Below, in pieces: positions 25,169 to 34,169 of a DNA stretch of 64,000 nt. The stretch is from Falsibacillus albus (GTDB taxonomy: Bacteria > Bacillota > Bacilli > Bacillales > DSM-25281), in the NCBI RefSeq assembly GCF_003668575.1, contig NZ_RCVZ01000003.1, positions 380,430 to 444,429 of the forward strand. The letters run 5' to 3'. A program made the translations under genes and the position numbers. Under the pieces are notes generated by a model. The model made no database searches. It saw only the letters and a list, made by a program, of their open reading frames with translations, and had not been told where the DNA came from. Each line of letters opens with the position of its first letter. Position 1 is the first letter of the stretch.

Positions 25169-26533
25169 TTAGAATTGCTCCTGATTTTTATGCAGGAACC
25201 CGACCCCGACGGCTGCAAGGATCCAGAAGATCACGTTCAGCTGCGGGATGAAGATCAGGTTATTGGACAGATTCTGCACCATGAATGTCGCACCGCCGAC
25301 AAAGAGTCCTGCGGCAATCACTTTTCCAAGCGTGTCCTGTCTGAAATATAGAGCTGCAATCTTCAAATAGTACACGATATAGATGAACAAGAAAGCTAAA
25401 ATACCGAAGATCCCGGTTTCAGCTGCTACCTTTAAATAAGAATTGTGGACGGAATATTTATCATAACCGATATCAAGTTCCGGATATTTCTCCGTGAAGT
25501 CTTTATAACGGACATAGTAGTTCCCCATGCCGACACCCAATACCGGGTTGTCCTTAAACATGTACCAGCCCGTTTTCCACAGGGTGACACGAGAGACGAC
25601 GGCCTTATTCGTTGTCGCATCCTCAGGTGTCTGCTCCTGCTCGTCGTTGTTTTCCACATCTGTGCCATCACCGGCATTATGGTGCGTTGCATGCTTTTTG
25701 AATACCAATTCTTCCATCGCGTAAATGGCCGAATTTGTCCGTGACTGCACGTCCGGAAGGAAGTAGACAACGACTGCCAGCACGACAAACGCAATCAATA
25801 CATGAGGCTTGAAGAATTTCTTCACGAACGTTTTCGGCATGATGATGATGATCAAGACAAGTCCACACGCCATTGTCATCCAAGCAGAACGGGTATACGT
25901 CAAGATGACGTTGATGACATAGATGCCATAGAAAGCGAACATTAACAGCTGAGCCGTTTTATTTTTGAAGTAAACAACCGCCAGTAAAAATAAGGTCGGG
26001 ATGACGATGTTTAAATAGGACGCATAGTAGTTCGGGTTGATCAACGTCGAGTCGACCCTTCCCTTTGCTTCCTTCAATGCATACAATCCTGCCTTATTCA
26101 GCGAGTAGTTGAACACGTATTGAAGGACACCGAACAAACCAACGATGAGTGCTGCCAACAAGAAAGAGATGGCAAAGTTTTTGTACTGTTTTTTCGTAAA
26201 ATCAACTTTTGCAACGATAAAGAAAAGAAATACATAGGACAAGTAGCGGGCCAACTCCATCACAGCAGGACCGTAGCTAACTGCTTTCACCATTGAGATG
26301 ACGGCAATGATGAAAAAGGCGGCAAATGCAATCGCAAACCATTTAATCGGCAGCGTATTGAATTGGAGCCTTCCATTGATATAGTCCCATAAGAAAATCA
26401 GCACCAGGATCGGGATCGAGATGACCTCGACTGACACTGGGATGGGACCGATGTATGTTTTGAAATACATGAGCGGGACAACAAACAACATGATTAAAAT
26501 TGTATAATATGTGAGTGAATTCTTGTGAGACAT
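25169..26533 (-). CDS. O-antigen ligase/polymerase family (Wzy/WaaL) membrane protein
   Basis: 454 residues with about twelve hydrophobic helices. The Wzy_C signature region lies in the middle to C-terminal half: a large outside loop (about 285-375) with RVTLWKTGWYMFKDNPVLGVGMGNY and SVHNSYLKVAAETGIFG, whose His/Asn and G-x-G-x-G-N-Y elements are typical of these enzymes. An acidic, asparagine-rich insert (NAGDGTDVENNDEQEQTPED) precedes it. Such proteins polymerise or ligate undecaprenyl-linked polysaccharide on the outer face of the membrane. It is last in the operon wecC-tagA-GT4, so its substrate is most likely the secondary wall polymer (inference). Confidence 0.85.
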   Translation of the reverse strand: MSHKNSLTYYTILIMLFVVPLMYFKTYIGPIPVSVEVISIPILVLIFLWDYINGRLQFNTLPIKWFAIAFAAFFIIAVISMVKAVSYGPAVMELARYLSYVFLFFIVAKVDFTKKQYKNFAISFLLAALIVGLFGVLQYVFNYSLNKAGLYALKEAKGRVDSTLINPNYYASYLNIVIPTLFLLAVVYFKNKTAQLLMFAFYGIYVINVILTYTRSAWMTMACGLVLIIIIMPKTFVKKFFKPHVLIAFVVLAVVVYFLPDVQSRTNSAIYAMEELVFKKHATHHNAGDGTDVENNDEQEQTPEDATTNKAVVSRVTLWKTGWYMFKDNPVLGVGMGNYYVRYKDFTEKYPELDIGYDKYSVHNSYLKVAAETGIFGILAFLFIYIVYYLKIAALYFRQDTLGKVIAAGLFVGGATFMVQNLSNNLIFIPQLNVIFWILAAVGVGFLHKNQEQF

Positions 26534-26615
26534 GTTTGGTTAATCTCCTTTTTGGGTTTCCATATACATTTAACAACATACACGATACCTTTTTCGAAAA
26601 CAACAACTAATTTTT

Positions 26616-27716
26616 TCAATTTATTTTTTCTTTATATACTTTCCAGATAAGTGCGGCCAAATGGTCGAGTGAAAAATGGGAAACGGCATGATCCCGAAGC
26701 TTTTCTCCCTTTTCTGTTAAAGTGCCGCTATTCCATTCGTTATATGCGGCATCGATGGCTTTGGCATATGCAGAAGCATCACCGACCGGGACGATCCAGC
26801 CCTTATCCCCGCTGTCGATCAACTCATGAACCCCGCCGACATCCGTCGTAATGATAGGCACCTGTTCGTTCGCAGCCTCTAAGAGCACTAACGGAAAGCT
26901 TTCACTATAGGATGCCAGCAATGAGAGATCTGAAATTGTGAAAATTTCCTTCACATCTTTGCGGAATCCTGCCAGCGTCACACGATCCTGAAGTTTTAGG
27001 TCACGGATTTCCCCTTCTAACTCTTCACGGATAGGTCCGTCGCCGACGAGCAATAAATGGATATTGGGATTATGTAATCGCTTCAATGCGTCGAATACAA
27101 TTTCGTGTCCTTTCACAGGATGCAGTCTGGCCGTCATTGTCAAAATCATGGCTTGTTCCGGCAGATTCAGTTCTTTCTTTTTATCTAGGGCAGCAGGCAG
27201 CGGCTCGGAAAAATCAATTCCATTATAAACCGTTTGAATTTTTTCATCAGGAATCCCGAATTCCATCAAGTTGTCCTTAAATCGCTGAGACACAGCGAAA
27301 AAGTAATCGATTTTGCGGATGGCGGATAGGTTCAGTTTGGTGAATACCCATCCTTTTAGTCCGGACTTCATGAAATCAAGCTTCGGATCGCTGTGGATGG
27401 TCGTCATCCAGACAGCATTCAGCTTTTTTTTGATCCATGAGGCGAAAAGATTCGCCCGTGGACCATGCGTATGGAGAATATCGAATTTTTCTTCATTGAT
27501 GAAAGAAACAAGGCGACTTAGAATGCTCAAGTCATAGCGGGAGTTCTGCTTGAATAGCTCAACCCTGACGCCGGCTTGTCTTGCTTCTTCCGCCAATGAT
27601 CCTTCCTGAAAGACGATCAAGCATACTTGTTCCTTCGGCAGTTTTGATAAGAGGGTGACGACGTGCTTTCGTGAACCGCCCGTTTCTCCGCCGCTTATCA
27701 TATGAACCACTTTCAT
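26616..27716 (-). CDS. Glycosyltransferase family 4
   Basis: 366 residues with a GT-B fold. The N-terminal acceptor domain begins MKVVHMISGGETGGSRKHV, and the C-terminal nucleotide-sugar domain contains TARLHPVKGHEIVFDAL, LLVGDGP and the E-x7-E motif region SYSESFPLVLLEAAN. It is cytoplasmic and probably acts at the membrane on a lipid-linked acceptor. Family 4 enzymes are retaining; donor and linkage cannot be read from sequence. Placed between tagA and the ligase/polymerase gene, it probably extends the polymer begun by TagO and TagA. A good ribosome site (TAGGAGGGAATGGA) precedes the ATG. Confidence 0.88.
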   Translation of the reverse strand: MKVVHMISGGETGGSRKHVVTLLSKLPKEQVCLIVFQEGSLAEEARQAGVRVELFKQNSRYDLSILSRLVSFINEEKFDILHTHGPRANLFASWIKKKLNAVWMTTIHSDPKLDFMKSGLKGWVFTKLNLSAIRKIDYFFAVSQRFKDNLMEFGIPDEKIQTVYNGIDFSEPLPAALDKKKELNLPEQAMILTMTARLHPVKGHEIVFDALKRLHNPNIHLLLVGDGPIREELEGEIRDLKLQDRVTLAGFRKDVKEIFTISDLSLLASYSESFPLVLLEAANEQVPIITTDVGGVHELIDSGDKGWIVPVGDASAYAKAIDAAYNEWNSGTLTEKGEKLRDHAVSHFSLDHLAALIWKVYKEKIN

Positions 27717-27755
27717 TCCATTCCCTCCTAACGAAACGTACCTTTAACATGAATG

Positions 27756-27797
27756 AAGCTGATCCATGAACCGTTCCTTTCATGCATGGATCAGCTT
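27756..27797. other. Intercistronic inverted repeat in the polymer operon
   Basis: AAGCTGATCCATG pairs perfectly with CATGGATCAGCTT around a 16-base loop, just after the tagA stop. There is no T-run, so it more likely acts as an mRNA processing or stability element than as a terminator. Confidence 0.5.
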
Positions 27798-27802
27798 TAG
27801 AT

Positions 27803-28516
27803 TTATTTCGAACGAAGCACCCTTAATAAAAATTTCGGAAGGGCCAGCTGTCTTTTGAATCTTTGCGGCTCCTTCATCAATCGATAAAACCACTCAAGTC
27901 CCAAGTTCCGGAAAAATGCAGGTGCCCTTTTCACATGGCCGGCAAATACGTCGAAGCTTCCCCCTACTCCCTGATAGACAACGGGATGAAGCTCATCCAT
28001 ATGCTTTCGGATCCACAGCTCCTGCCTAGGGCTTCCCATCGCGACAAACAAGAGGTCTGCCTTGGCTTCATTGATTTTGTTGACGACTTTCTGTTCATCC
28101 TTTTCATAGCCATTTTGAATGCCGGCTATTTGAATCCCTGGATAGGATGCATGGATGTTTTCCGCTGCTTTTTGGACGACCTCTTCCTTTGCACCGTACA
28201 AAAAGACTTTTAGACTATCATCGGCAGCAAATTTCAACAGGCGTGCCATCATATCGACGCCGGTCACCCGGGATGAAATGCTGCCTTTTTTCATCTTGGA
28301 AGCCAGGAGAATCCCCACTCCATCCGGAATTTGATACGTTGCCCCGTTGATCAAGTTCATCAGCTCCGGATCTTTTTCCGCTGCCATGACCTTCTCAGGG
28401 TTGACCGCAATGATCGTGGATTTCTCGCGTGCCTGAATTCGTTTTTTCAAATCAGCTATGATTTCTTCGTAATCCATCGGAGACACATTGACCCCGAAGT
28501 ACTGTTCTTTTTCCAT
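27803..28516 (-). CDS. tagA: WecG/TagA/CpsF family N-acetylmannosaminyltransferase
   Basis: 237 residues from the ATG at 28516, which has AGGAG 12 bases before it; the longer ORF start lies inside wecC. GT26 fold with the signature PDGVGI containing D65, the position of the proposed catalytic base in TagA. It also has NPEKVMAAEKD, VTGVDMM, FLYGAKEEV, VAMGSPRQELWI and a C-terminal membrane-binding tail (GLEWFYRLMKEPQRFKRQ). TagA adds ManNAc from UDP-ManNAc to lipid-linked GlcNAc, the second step after TagO. The wecC stop codon lies 8 bp upstream, so the genes are translated as an operon. The product likely primes the S-layer-binding polymer. Confidence 0.93.
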   Translation of the reverse strand: MEKEQYFGVNVSPMDYEEIIADLKKRIQAREKSTIIAVNPEKVMAAEKDPELMNLINGATYQIPDGVGILLASKMKKGSISSRVTGVDMMARLLKFAADDSLKVFLYGAKEEVVQKAAENIHASYPGIQIAGIQNGYEKDEQKVVNKINEAKADLLFVAMGSPRQELWIRKHMDELHPVVYQGVGGSFDVFAGHVKRAPAFFRNLGLEWFYRLMKEPQRFKRQLALPKFLLRVLRSK

Positions 28517-28524
28517 CGTTATCC

Positions 28525-29799
28525 CTACTCCTGGATTGCTTTCAAGTTCGTCAAATCTCCGATTCGGTAGATCAGCAACTCTTGAAGATCCGGCACACAA
28601 TTTTTCGTATCAAAAATGACCGGTGATTTCATTTGCTTGACGAGTGCATCCCCATTTAAGTTTTTAAATTCGTTATGGTCAGCCAATACAAGCACCAAAT
28701 GTGCCCCATCGATCGCATCTTCGAAAGTATCAAGCTTAAAGGAAACTTGTTCGTCGCGTACATGAGGATCGTAGACGCTGACATGATAGCGTGTGTTGTC
28801 CACCAAATCTTTGGCGATATCCAATGCCGGACTTTCGCGGACATCATCAATGTTTCCTTTGTACGTCAATCCGAACACGGCGATTTTTGGATTTTCCAGT
28901 TCGCATGTCAAGCGATTCACTTGCTCAATGACAAAATGAGGCATCGAGTTGTTGATTTTTCGTGACGTTTGGATAAGCGGAGATTCCTCCACCGCTTTTT
29001 CAACGATGAAATACGGATCGACCGCAAGGCAATGTCCGCCTACGCCAGGTCCCGGCTGGTGAATATTGACGCGTGGATGCTTATTCGCAAGTTCGATCAC
29101 GTTGTGTGCATTGACGCCTAACTTGGCAGAAATCTTCACAAGCTCATTGGCAAGGGCGATATTGACATCACGGAATGTATTTTCCATCAGCTTGGACATT
29201 TCAGCAGTGACGGCTTCCGTCTCGATGACATCCCCTGTGACGACAGCACGGTATACATCCCCTGCTTGCTTCGACGCTTCTGGAGAGATGCCGCCGACGA
29301 TGCGAGTATTTTCAATCAATTCGATCAAGATCCTTCCTGGAAGGACGCGTTCAGGGCAGTGAGCCAAGTGAACATCGGTATATGGATCGAAACCGTGTTC
29401 TTGAATGATCGGTGCTACGACATCATCCATCGTACGCGGCGGTATCGTAGATTCGACAATGACCACATTCCCTTTTTTCAAATAAGGAAGGATTGCTTTC
29501 GTCGCATTCACGACGTAGTCGACATTCGCTGTATAATCATCATGAATCGGTGTTGGAACGGCAATGATGAAAGCATCTGCATCCTCTGGAGACGTCGCCC
29601 CACGAAGCTTTCCGTTTTCAACGACTTCCTTCACTAGCTCCGGAAGACCGACTTCTTCAATGTGGATTTCACCTTTATTTAATAAATCAATGACTTTTTG
29701 ATTAACATCTACACCAACTACTTCATAGCCGGCTCTAGCAAAAATAGCAGAAGTAGGCAGCCCAATATAGCCTAAGCCTACGACACAAATTTTCTTCAT
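28525..29799 (-). CDS. wecC: UDP-N-acetyl-D-mannosamine dehydrogenase
   Basis: 424 residues from the ATG at 29799 (GCGAGGTTCATATACG upstream). The N-terminal Rossmann domain has GLGYIGLPTSAIFARAGYEV. A central domain has TAEMSKLMENTFRDVNIALANEL, and the catalytic Cys257 lies in GPGVGGHCLAVDP. The C-terminal UDP-binding domain has FGLTYKGNIDDVRESP. It agrees better with E. coli WecC (420 aa; same HPRVNI, QPGPGVGGHC and CPERVLPG blocks) than with UDP-glucose dehydrogenases. It oxidises UDP-ManNAc to UDP-ManNAcA using NAD+. First gene of the leftward polymer operon, divergent from csaB. It predicts a ManNAcA residue in the polymer. Confidence 0.9.
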   Translation of the reverse strand: MKKICVVGLGYIGLPTSAIFARAGYEVVGVDVNQKVIDLLNKGEIHIEEVGLPELVKEVVENGKLRGATSPEDADAFIIAVPTPIHDDYTANVDYVVNATKAILPYLKKGNVVIVESTIPPRTMDDVVAPIIQEHGFDPYTDVHLAHCPERVLPGRILIELIENTRIVGGISPEASKQAGDVYRAVVTGDVIETEAVTAEMSKLMENTFRDVNIALANELVKISAKLGVNAHNVIELANKHPRVNIHQPGPGVGGHCLAVDPYFIVEKAVEESPLIQTSRKINNSMPHFVIEQVNRLTCELENPKIAVFGLTYKGNIDDVRESPALDIAKDLVDNTRYHVSVYDPHVRDEQVSFKLDTFEDAIDGAHLVLVLADHNEFKNLNGDALVKQMKSPVIFDTKNCVPDLQELLIYRIGDLTNLKAIQE

Positions 29800-29890
29800 C
29801 GTATATGAACCTCGCTTCAATGGTTTTAAGTTTTTTGCGACAATTTCTTACATAGTATAGCAGATGATAAAAAAGGATGCATCTACTACA

Positions 29891-29919
29891 TTGCTAGTAA
29901 TAGCTAGTAGTGATAAAAT
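29891..29919 (+). promoter_or_regulatory. SigA promoter of the csaB operon
   Basis: TTGCTA, a 17-bp spacer and TAAAAT. The expected transcript starts near 29926, 77 nt before the csaB start codon. Confidence 0.75.
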
Positions 29920-29933
29920 AAAGTTTGATTTTC

Positions 29934-29977
29934 AGGTGCACTTTGGTCTGCACCTTATTTTTTGTCGGATTTCCGAC
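29934..29977 (+). promoter_or_regulatory. Two consecutive hairpins in the csaB leader
   Basis: AGGTGCA pairs with TGCACCT (29934-29955), followed by TATTTTTTG, which looks like a terminator. Directly after it GTCGG pairs with CCGAC (29964-29977). Together they could form a small attenuator in front of csaB. Confidence 0.4.
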
Positions 29978-30002
29978 AATTATTATAAGGAGGAACACTT
30001 CT

Positions 30003-31115
30003 TTGAAATTCGTTATTTCAGGCTTCTATGGTCTTGGAAATACTGGCGATGAAGCCATCCTAGAGGCGATCATTGATAATTTAAGAGATGAATTTGATAA
30101 TCCAGAAATTACCGTTTTCTCACTATCACCGGAGCAAACGGCAAAGGAACATAATGTAAAATCCGTGTATCGAGCATGGAGACATGATAATAAAGGGAAA
30201 ATAAAGGCATTAAAAGAGGCTGACCTGCTTATCAGCGGGGGCGGCGGTCTCCTACAGGATTCCTATCCAACCAAGTTTTTATTCGGTCCCCTTCCTTATT
30301 ATTTGCTCATTGTTTTATTGGCAAAGCTTTGCGGGACAAAGGTCATGTTCTTTTCCCAAGGGATCGGCCCCGTCACTTCCACTTGGGGCAAGATTTTGAT
30401 GAAAATGGCCAATATGGCTGACTTCATTACCGTCCGCGACCAATATTCCAAGGATTTGGTCCATAAACTAGGCGTCAATAAACCGGAAACCGTGGTTACA
30501 TCCGATATTGTCTTTGCCTTTAAACCAAAGCCGGACGACTCTTGCTTCAAATCTCTTCCATTAAAAGGGGATGAGAAACTCGTCGCTGTGTCAGTGCGTC
30601 CTTGGTTCGACCAGGTGAAACAGTTCGAGCAGGTGGGACAAATTCTGGACTATATTATTGAAGAAAAAAATGTGACCCCTGTTTTTGTTCCGATGGAAGG
30701 CCATCATGATAAAAATGCCAGCGAACGGGTAATGAAACATATGAAGCATGCGGATCGCTGCCTGATGCTTGGGACAGACTATACGCCAAACCAATACTTG
30801 AACTTTATCGGAAATTGCAATTTGACGATTGGCATGAGGCTGCATGCATTAATCTTTTCTACTTTAATGGGCGTGCCTCATATCGGGTTGAGCTATGATA
30901 AAAAGGTAGAAAGCCTGCTGAAGCGCAGCGGGATGTGGGATTATTCCGCAGTCCTCGAAGAAATCGACGTCGAGGAATTGAAAAAGAATGCTGTCCATCT
31001 ATTGGACAATCATAGTGAAATGTCTCAGTTGGTTAAGGGCAATTCAGAAAATATGCGTCAGGAAGCATTGCGAAATATTACGCTTTTAAAAGAAAACTTT
31101 GTGAAAAATCGATAG
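30003..31115 (+). CDS. csaB: Polysaccharide pyruvyl transferase CsaB
   Basis: 370 residues from a TTG start at 30003, chosen because AAGGAGGAAC lies correctly before it and homologues begin at this KFVISGFYGLGNTGDEA motif. It has a GT-B-like fold of the PS_pyruv_trans family, with SGGGGLLQD, FFSQGIGPV and GMRLHALIFSTLMGVPHIGLSYD. CsaB transfers a pyruvate ketal from phosphoenolpyruvate to ManNAc residues of the secondary wall polymer. SLH domains bind this modified sugar, so the enzyme is the link between the polymer genes and all SLH proteins in the window. The glycosyltransferase gene follows 13 bp later. Confidence 0.95.
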   Translation: MKFVISGFYGLGNTGDEAILEAIIDNLRDEFDNPEITVFSLSPEQTAKEHNVKSVYRAWRHDNKGKIKALKEADLLISGGGGLLQDSYPTKFLFGPLPYYLLIVLLAKLCGTKVMFFSQGIGPVTSTWGKILMKMANMADFITVRDQYSKDLVHKLGVNKPETVVTSDIVFAFKPKPDDSCFKSLPLKGDEKLVAVSVRPWFDQVKQFEQVGQILDYIIEEKNVTPVFVPMEGHHDKNASERVMKHMKHADRCLMLGTDYTPNQYLNFIGNCNLTIGMRLHALIFSTLMGVPHIGLSYDKKVESLLKRSGMWDYSAVLEEIDVEELKKNAVHLLDNHSEMSQLVKGNSENMRQEALRNITLLKENFVKNR

Positions 31116-31128
31116 GAGGTTTCACCCT

Positions 31129-32298
31129 ATGAAAGTATTAATAGCAACGGCCTATGACTACCCTCATGCCGGCGGTTTGTCGACGCACGTAACAACCTTA
31201 AAAGCAGGGCTTGAATCATTGGGCCATGAAGTGGATGTCCTTTCATTTTCAAATGTGCCTCCAACACTTCGAAAAGTTTATGCACAGGGCCCCAGCTTCC
31301 TTTTGAATAAAGTGAAAAAAGGAAAGGGAATCGTCTGGTCACATAATGTGCGTAAAAAAATGTTGAAAGCCTTGATCGAAAAGAACCGTCATAAACAGTA
31401 CGATATCATCAACGCCCAGGATCCTTTCACGGCACTTGCCGCTATTGAAACAGGAATCCCGACCGTCGCTACCGTACATGGCTATATGACATTTGAATCG
31501 ATCAGCAAAGGCTCCATGGATGAAGGAAGCCAGGAAGCCAATTATATGAAGGAAATTGAACGGAAGGCTTATAAAGGTGCACGTAAGATCATCACCGTCG
31601 ACCAACGCCTGAAGGATTATGTGAAAGATGAATCCGGGATCGAAGCAACCGCAATCCGGAACTTCATCGACATCCATAACTTCAAGCCTGATAAAGATAA
31701 AAAAGCGGAATTCCGCCAAAAGCATCAAGTCTCTCAGGACGACGAAGTATTATTTGTCCCTAGACGATTGACAAAAAAGAACGGCGTCATCTATCCGGCC
31801 ATGGCTATGTCGAGGATTCTTGAAAAGCATCCGAATGCGCATTTGATTTATGCCGGCAGCGGAGAAGCGATGAATGAAATTAAAAGAATCGTGGAAGAAA
31901 ACAAGCTGCAGAAAAACGTGACATTGCTTGGTGCGATCCCTCACGACCAAATCAAAGAATATTACGCACTGTCCGATATTGTGTTGGTGCCAAGCGTCCA
32001 TTCTGCAGGGGTCGAGGAAGCGACATCGATTTCGGCTCTTGAAGCAATGGGCTCAGGCTCGCCGTTGGTTGCATGTGCCGTCGGTGGGCTGAAGGAAATC
32101 GTCAACCATGAAGAAGATGGTCTGCTGGTGGAAGAAAAGAATGTAGAGGAATTGGCGGAAGCCGTCATTGAGCTTCTTGACGATCCGGCCAAGGGTGAAC
32201 GCTTCGCAGATCGTGCCCGCACGAAGATCGAAGAAGAATATTCGCACATTGCCGCTGCACAAAAATATGAATCCATTTATAAAAGTGCATTAAAATAA
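31129..32298 (+). CDS. Glycosyltransferase family 4
   Basis: 389 residues, GT-B fold. The N-terminal domain starts MKVLIATAYDYPHAGGLSTHV. The donor domain has VPRRLTKKNGVIYPAMAM, HLIYAGSGEA and the SAGVEEATSISALEAMGSGSPLV block with the E-x7-E acidic pair. The acceptor-side segment ATVHGYMTFE is typical of GT4 enzymes. Donor sugar and acceptor are unknown. It follows csaB by 13 bp with its own AGGAGG site, so it is part of the csaB operon and most likely works on the secondary wall polymer. A short terminator follows. Confidence 0.88.
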   Translation: MKVLIATAYDYPHAGGLSTHVTTLKAGLESLGHEVDVLSFSNVPPTLRKVYAQGPSFLLNKVKKGKGIVWSHNVRKKMLKALIEKNRHKQYDIINAQDPFTALAAIETGIPTVATVHGYMTFESISKGSMDEGSQEANYMKEIERKAYKGARKIITVDQRLKDYVKDESGIEATAIRNFIDIHNFKPDKDKKAEFRQKHQVSQDDEVLFVPRRLTKKNGVIYPAMAMSRILEKHPNAHLIYAGSGEAMNEIKRIVEENKLQKNVTLLGAIPHDQIKEYYALSDIVLVPSVHSAGVEEATSISALEAMGSGSPLVACAVGGLKEIVNHEEDGLLVEEKNVEELAEAVIELLDDPAKGERFADRARTKIEEEYSHIAAAQKYESIYKSALK

Positions 32299-32308
32299 AT
32301 TAAAACTG

Positions 32309-32335
32309 AAGTAAGGCATATGCCTTGCTTTCGTT
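32309..32335 (+). terminator. Terminator after the csaB-GT4 genes
   Basis: AAGTAAGGCA and TGCCTTGCTT form a stem with a short loop, followed by TCGTTTTATTTTT. Confidence 0.6.
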
Positions 32336-32351
32336 TTATTTTTAAACTTTT

Positions 32352-32497
32352 GGCTCTTTTCGTAAAGTTTGTTGCTATTCATCAAAGATTTCGTTAGGTT
32401 GATTTCTGCTGCTGGATACTCTTACCTTCCGCTCCAACCAACATCATATGATGAGTTATTCTAACAGTTAAAAACAATAAGCTTTTAGAAAAGAGCC
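32352..32497. mobile_element. MITE-like element with terminal inverted repeats
   Basis: 146 bp bounded by GGCTCTTTTC and GAAAAGAGCC; imperfect pairing extends the ends to about 25 bp (GTAAAGTTTGTTGCT against AACAATAAGCTTTTA). The inside holds GTTGATTTCTG and CCGCTCCAACCAAC, which link it to the degenerate repeats at 829, 5514, 38215 and 58314. It encodes nothing. No target duplication is obvious. Confidence 0.65.
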
Positions 32498-32594
32498 TAT
32501 ATTTTCGGCTCTGGAAGGTTTATCTTGATCGGAAAGCCCTTCTTTCTCCGATCATTAATATCCAACAGAGCCATACTTAAGAAGGTGCTTACTT

Positions 32595-34118
32595 ATGTCG
32601 AGCTTAAAGAAAACGGCCATTTGGATTACCTTGCTCGCCCTAGTCTTGAAGCTTTCCGGTTTCTTGCGCGAAAGCATCATGACGAAGCAGTTCGGCGCAA
32701 CCCACTATACGGATGGATATTTATTGGCCTTTACTTTCATTACTTTGGTCGTTGCCATGATACAAATTGGCTTTAATAATGTCTTTTTGCCGCTGTACAA
32801 GAAAAATCTACTTGCAAATCCCGATCGCGCGGAACAGAATGCCAACGGGATCTTGAACTTCACCGCGCTGCTATTCTTGACTGTTTCTTTAGTGGGTGCA
32901 CTCTTCGTCCCCTATTTTGTCCCGTTCATCTATGGACATATGCATCCGACTACAGAAGCTGTCGCAGTCAAAACGACAAGAATTTTCTTTATTTTCTTGA
33001 CGTTGATTGCGATTACCGGCATCTTGGATTCATATCTCCAAGCCAAGAGAAGCTTTGTTCCATCGCAGATTTCCAAGCTGATGGCCACCTTCATGGCCGC
33101 CATCTTCGCTTTGCTATTTTCGAATGTATGGGGAATTTACAGTTTGGCTTACGGGTTTATCCTCGGTACGTTTTTGGGGGTCGTGGTCCAATTCTATTAT
33201 TTGCTCAAGACCGATTATGTGTGGAAACCGACCCTTTCAATCGATAAAGATTTCCGTAAATCATTCATCGTGTTGATCATCCCGGCCCTATTGAATTCTG
33301 TTGTCGGCCAAGTAAACATGTTTGTGGATAAAATCTTCTCCTCGAGCAGCATCGGAGGGGCCGTTACGTATTTAAACAATGCATCATTGATTGTCAGCAT
33401 TCCGAACGCGATTTATGCGACAACGATTGCCGCCATCATTTTCACCTTATTATCAGAGCAAATCGAGCATAAAAAGAAGTTCCAGGATACATTTTTCATG
33501 GGAATGGAAATATCCTTCGTCACATTGGCTCCGATCGCAGCCGGGTTGTGGATTGTCGGAGATTCAGCGATTGCATTCATTTATCAGCATGGACACTTCA
33601 CGGCATCCGATACGAACAATACGTACGTCGCCCTGCTCAACTATCTGCCATTGATTGTGACCCAGGGGCTGCAGTTCATCGTGTCCAAGTCGATGTATGC
33701 CAGGGGAAAAACGGCGGTTGTCCTGCGCATCAGCTTGACGACCATCATATTGAACGTAATCTTGGATTATCTATTATTCCATCGATTGGGCTACCCCGGA
33801 CTTGCACTCGGAAGCTCCATCGTATCGGTTTACTTCCTGGTCGTATCAGCCATCGTCGTTTATAAAGACTTTGACAAAGGTGAATCAAACCGTTTATGGT
33901 CGTTGATCATCCGTGTCATGATCCCGACGCTGATCATGGCTGTGCCGCTCTATTTCCTAAAGGTACTGACACCGATCGGCGGAATGTACTCCCTATTCCA
34001 GCTGCTGATTTTGGTGCCGATCGGAGTGATCCTTTATACCGTCTCCCTTCGCATCATCTACCGCGAAGGCTTCAACCGCCTCCTCGGCATCTTGAAAAAG
34101 AAAAAAAACGCAGCCTAA
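32595..34118 (+). CDS. MurJ/MviN-family lipid-linked oligosaccharide flippase
   Basis: 507 residues with about fourteen transmembrane helices. The N-terminal part shows the MATE-like MurJ fold signature (KLSGFLRESIMTKQFGATHYTDGYLLAF), and the middle has LLNSVVGQVNMFVDKIFSS with SLIVSIPNAIYATTIAAIIFTLLSE. These proteins flip undecaprenyl-linked precursors across the membrane. Because it follows csaB and a GT4 gene and faces the wecC-tagA operon, its cargo is more likely the secondary wall polymer precursor than lipid II (inference). GAAGGTG precedes the ATG. The gene ends at a REP-type palindrome. Confidence 0.88.
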   Translation: MSSLKKTAIWITLLALVLKLSGFLRESIMTKQFGATHYTDGYLLAFTFITLVVAMIQIGFNNVFLPLYKKNLLANPDRAEQNANGILNFTALLFLTVSLVGALFVPYFVPFIYGHMHPTTEAVAVKTTRIFFIFLTLIAITGILDSYLQAKRSFVPSQISKLMATFMAAIFALLFSNVWGIYSLAYGFILGTFLGVVVQFYYLLKTDYVWKPTLSIDKDFRKSFIVLIIPALLNSVVGQVNMFVDKIFSSSSIGGAVTYLNNASLIVSIPNAIYATTIAAIIFTLLSEQIEHKKKFQDTFFMGMEISFVTLAPIAAGLWIVGDSAIAFIYQHGHFTASDTNNTYVALLNYLPLIVTQGLQFIVSKSMYARGKTAVVLRISLTTIILNVILDYLLFHRLGYPGLALGSSIVSVYFLVVSAIVVYKDFDKGESNRLWSLIIRVMIPTLIMAVPLYFLKVLTPIGGMYSLFQLLILVPIGVILYTVSLRIIYREGFNRLLGILKKKKNAA

Positions 34119-34119
34119 A

Positions 34120-34166
34120 AATAAGCATGGCCCCCAGGCGCCTGTCACCTGGGGGCCATGCTTATT
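34120..34166. repeat. REP-type palindrome copy 4, likely bidirectional terminator
   Basis: Inverted repeat with 19-bp arms (AATAAGCATGGCCCCCAGG) around CGCCTGTCA, placed between the convergent flippase and glucosaminidase genes, with T-rich DNA on its right side. The core is GGCGCCTGTCACC. Confidence 0.85.
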
Positions 34167-34169
34167 TTG

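Noticed and set aside
27803-28600. Longer tagA reading frame starting at 28600
   Set aside because: The extension overlaps the end of wecC and has no ribosome site, while AGGAG fits the ATG at 28516, which also gives the family's usual start and places the catalytic Asp at 65.
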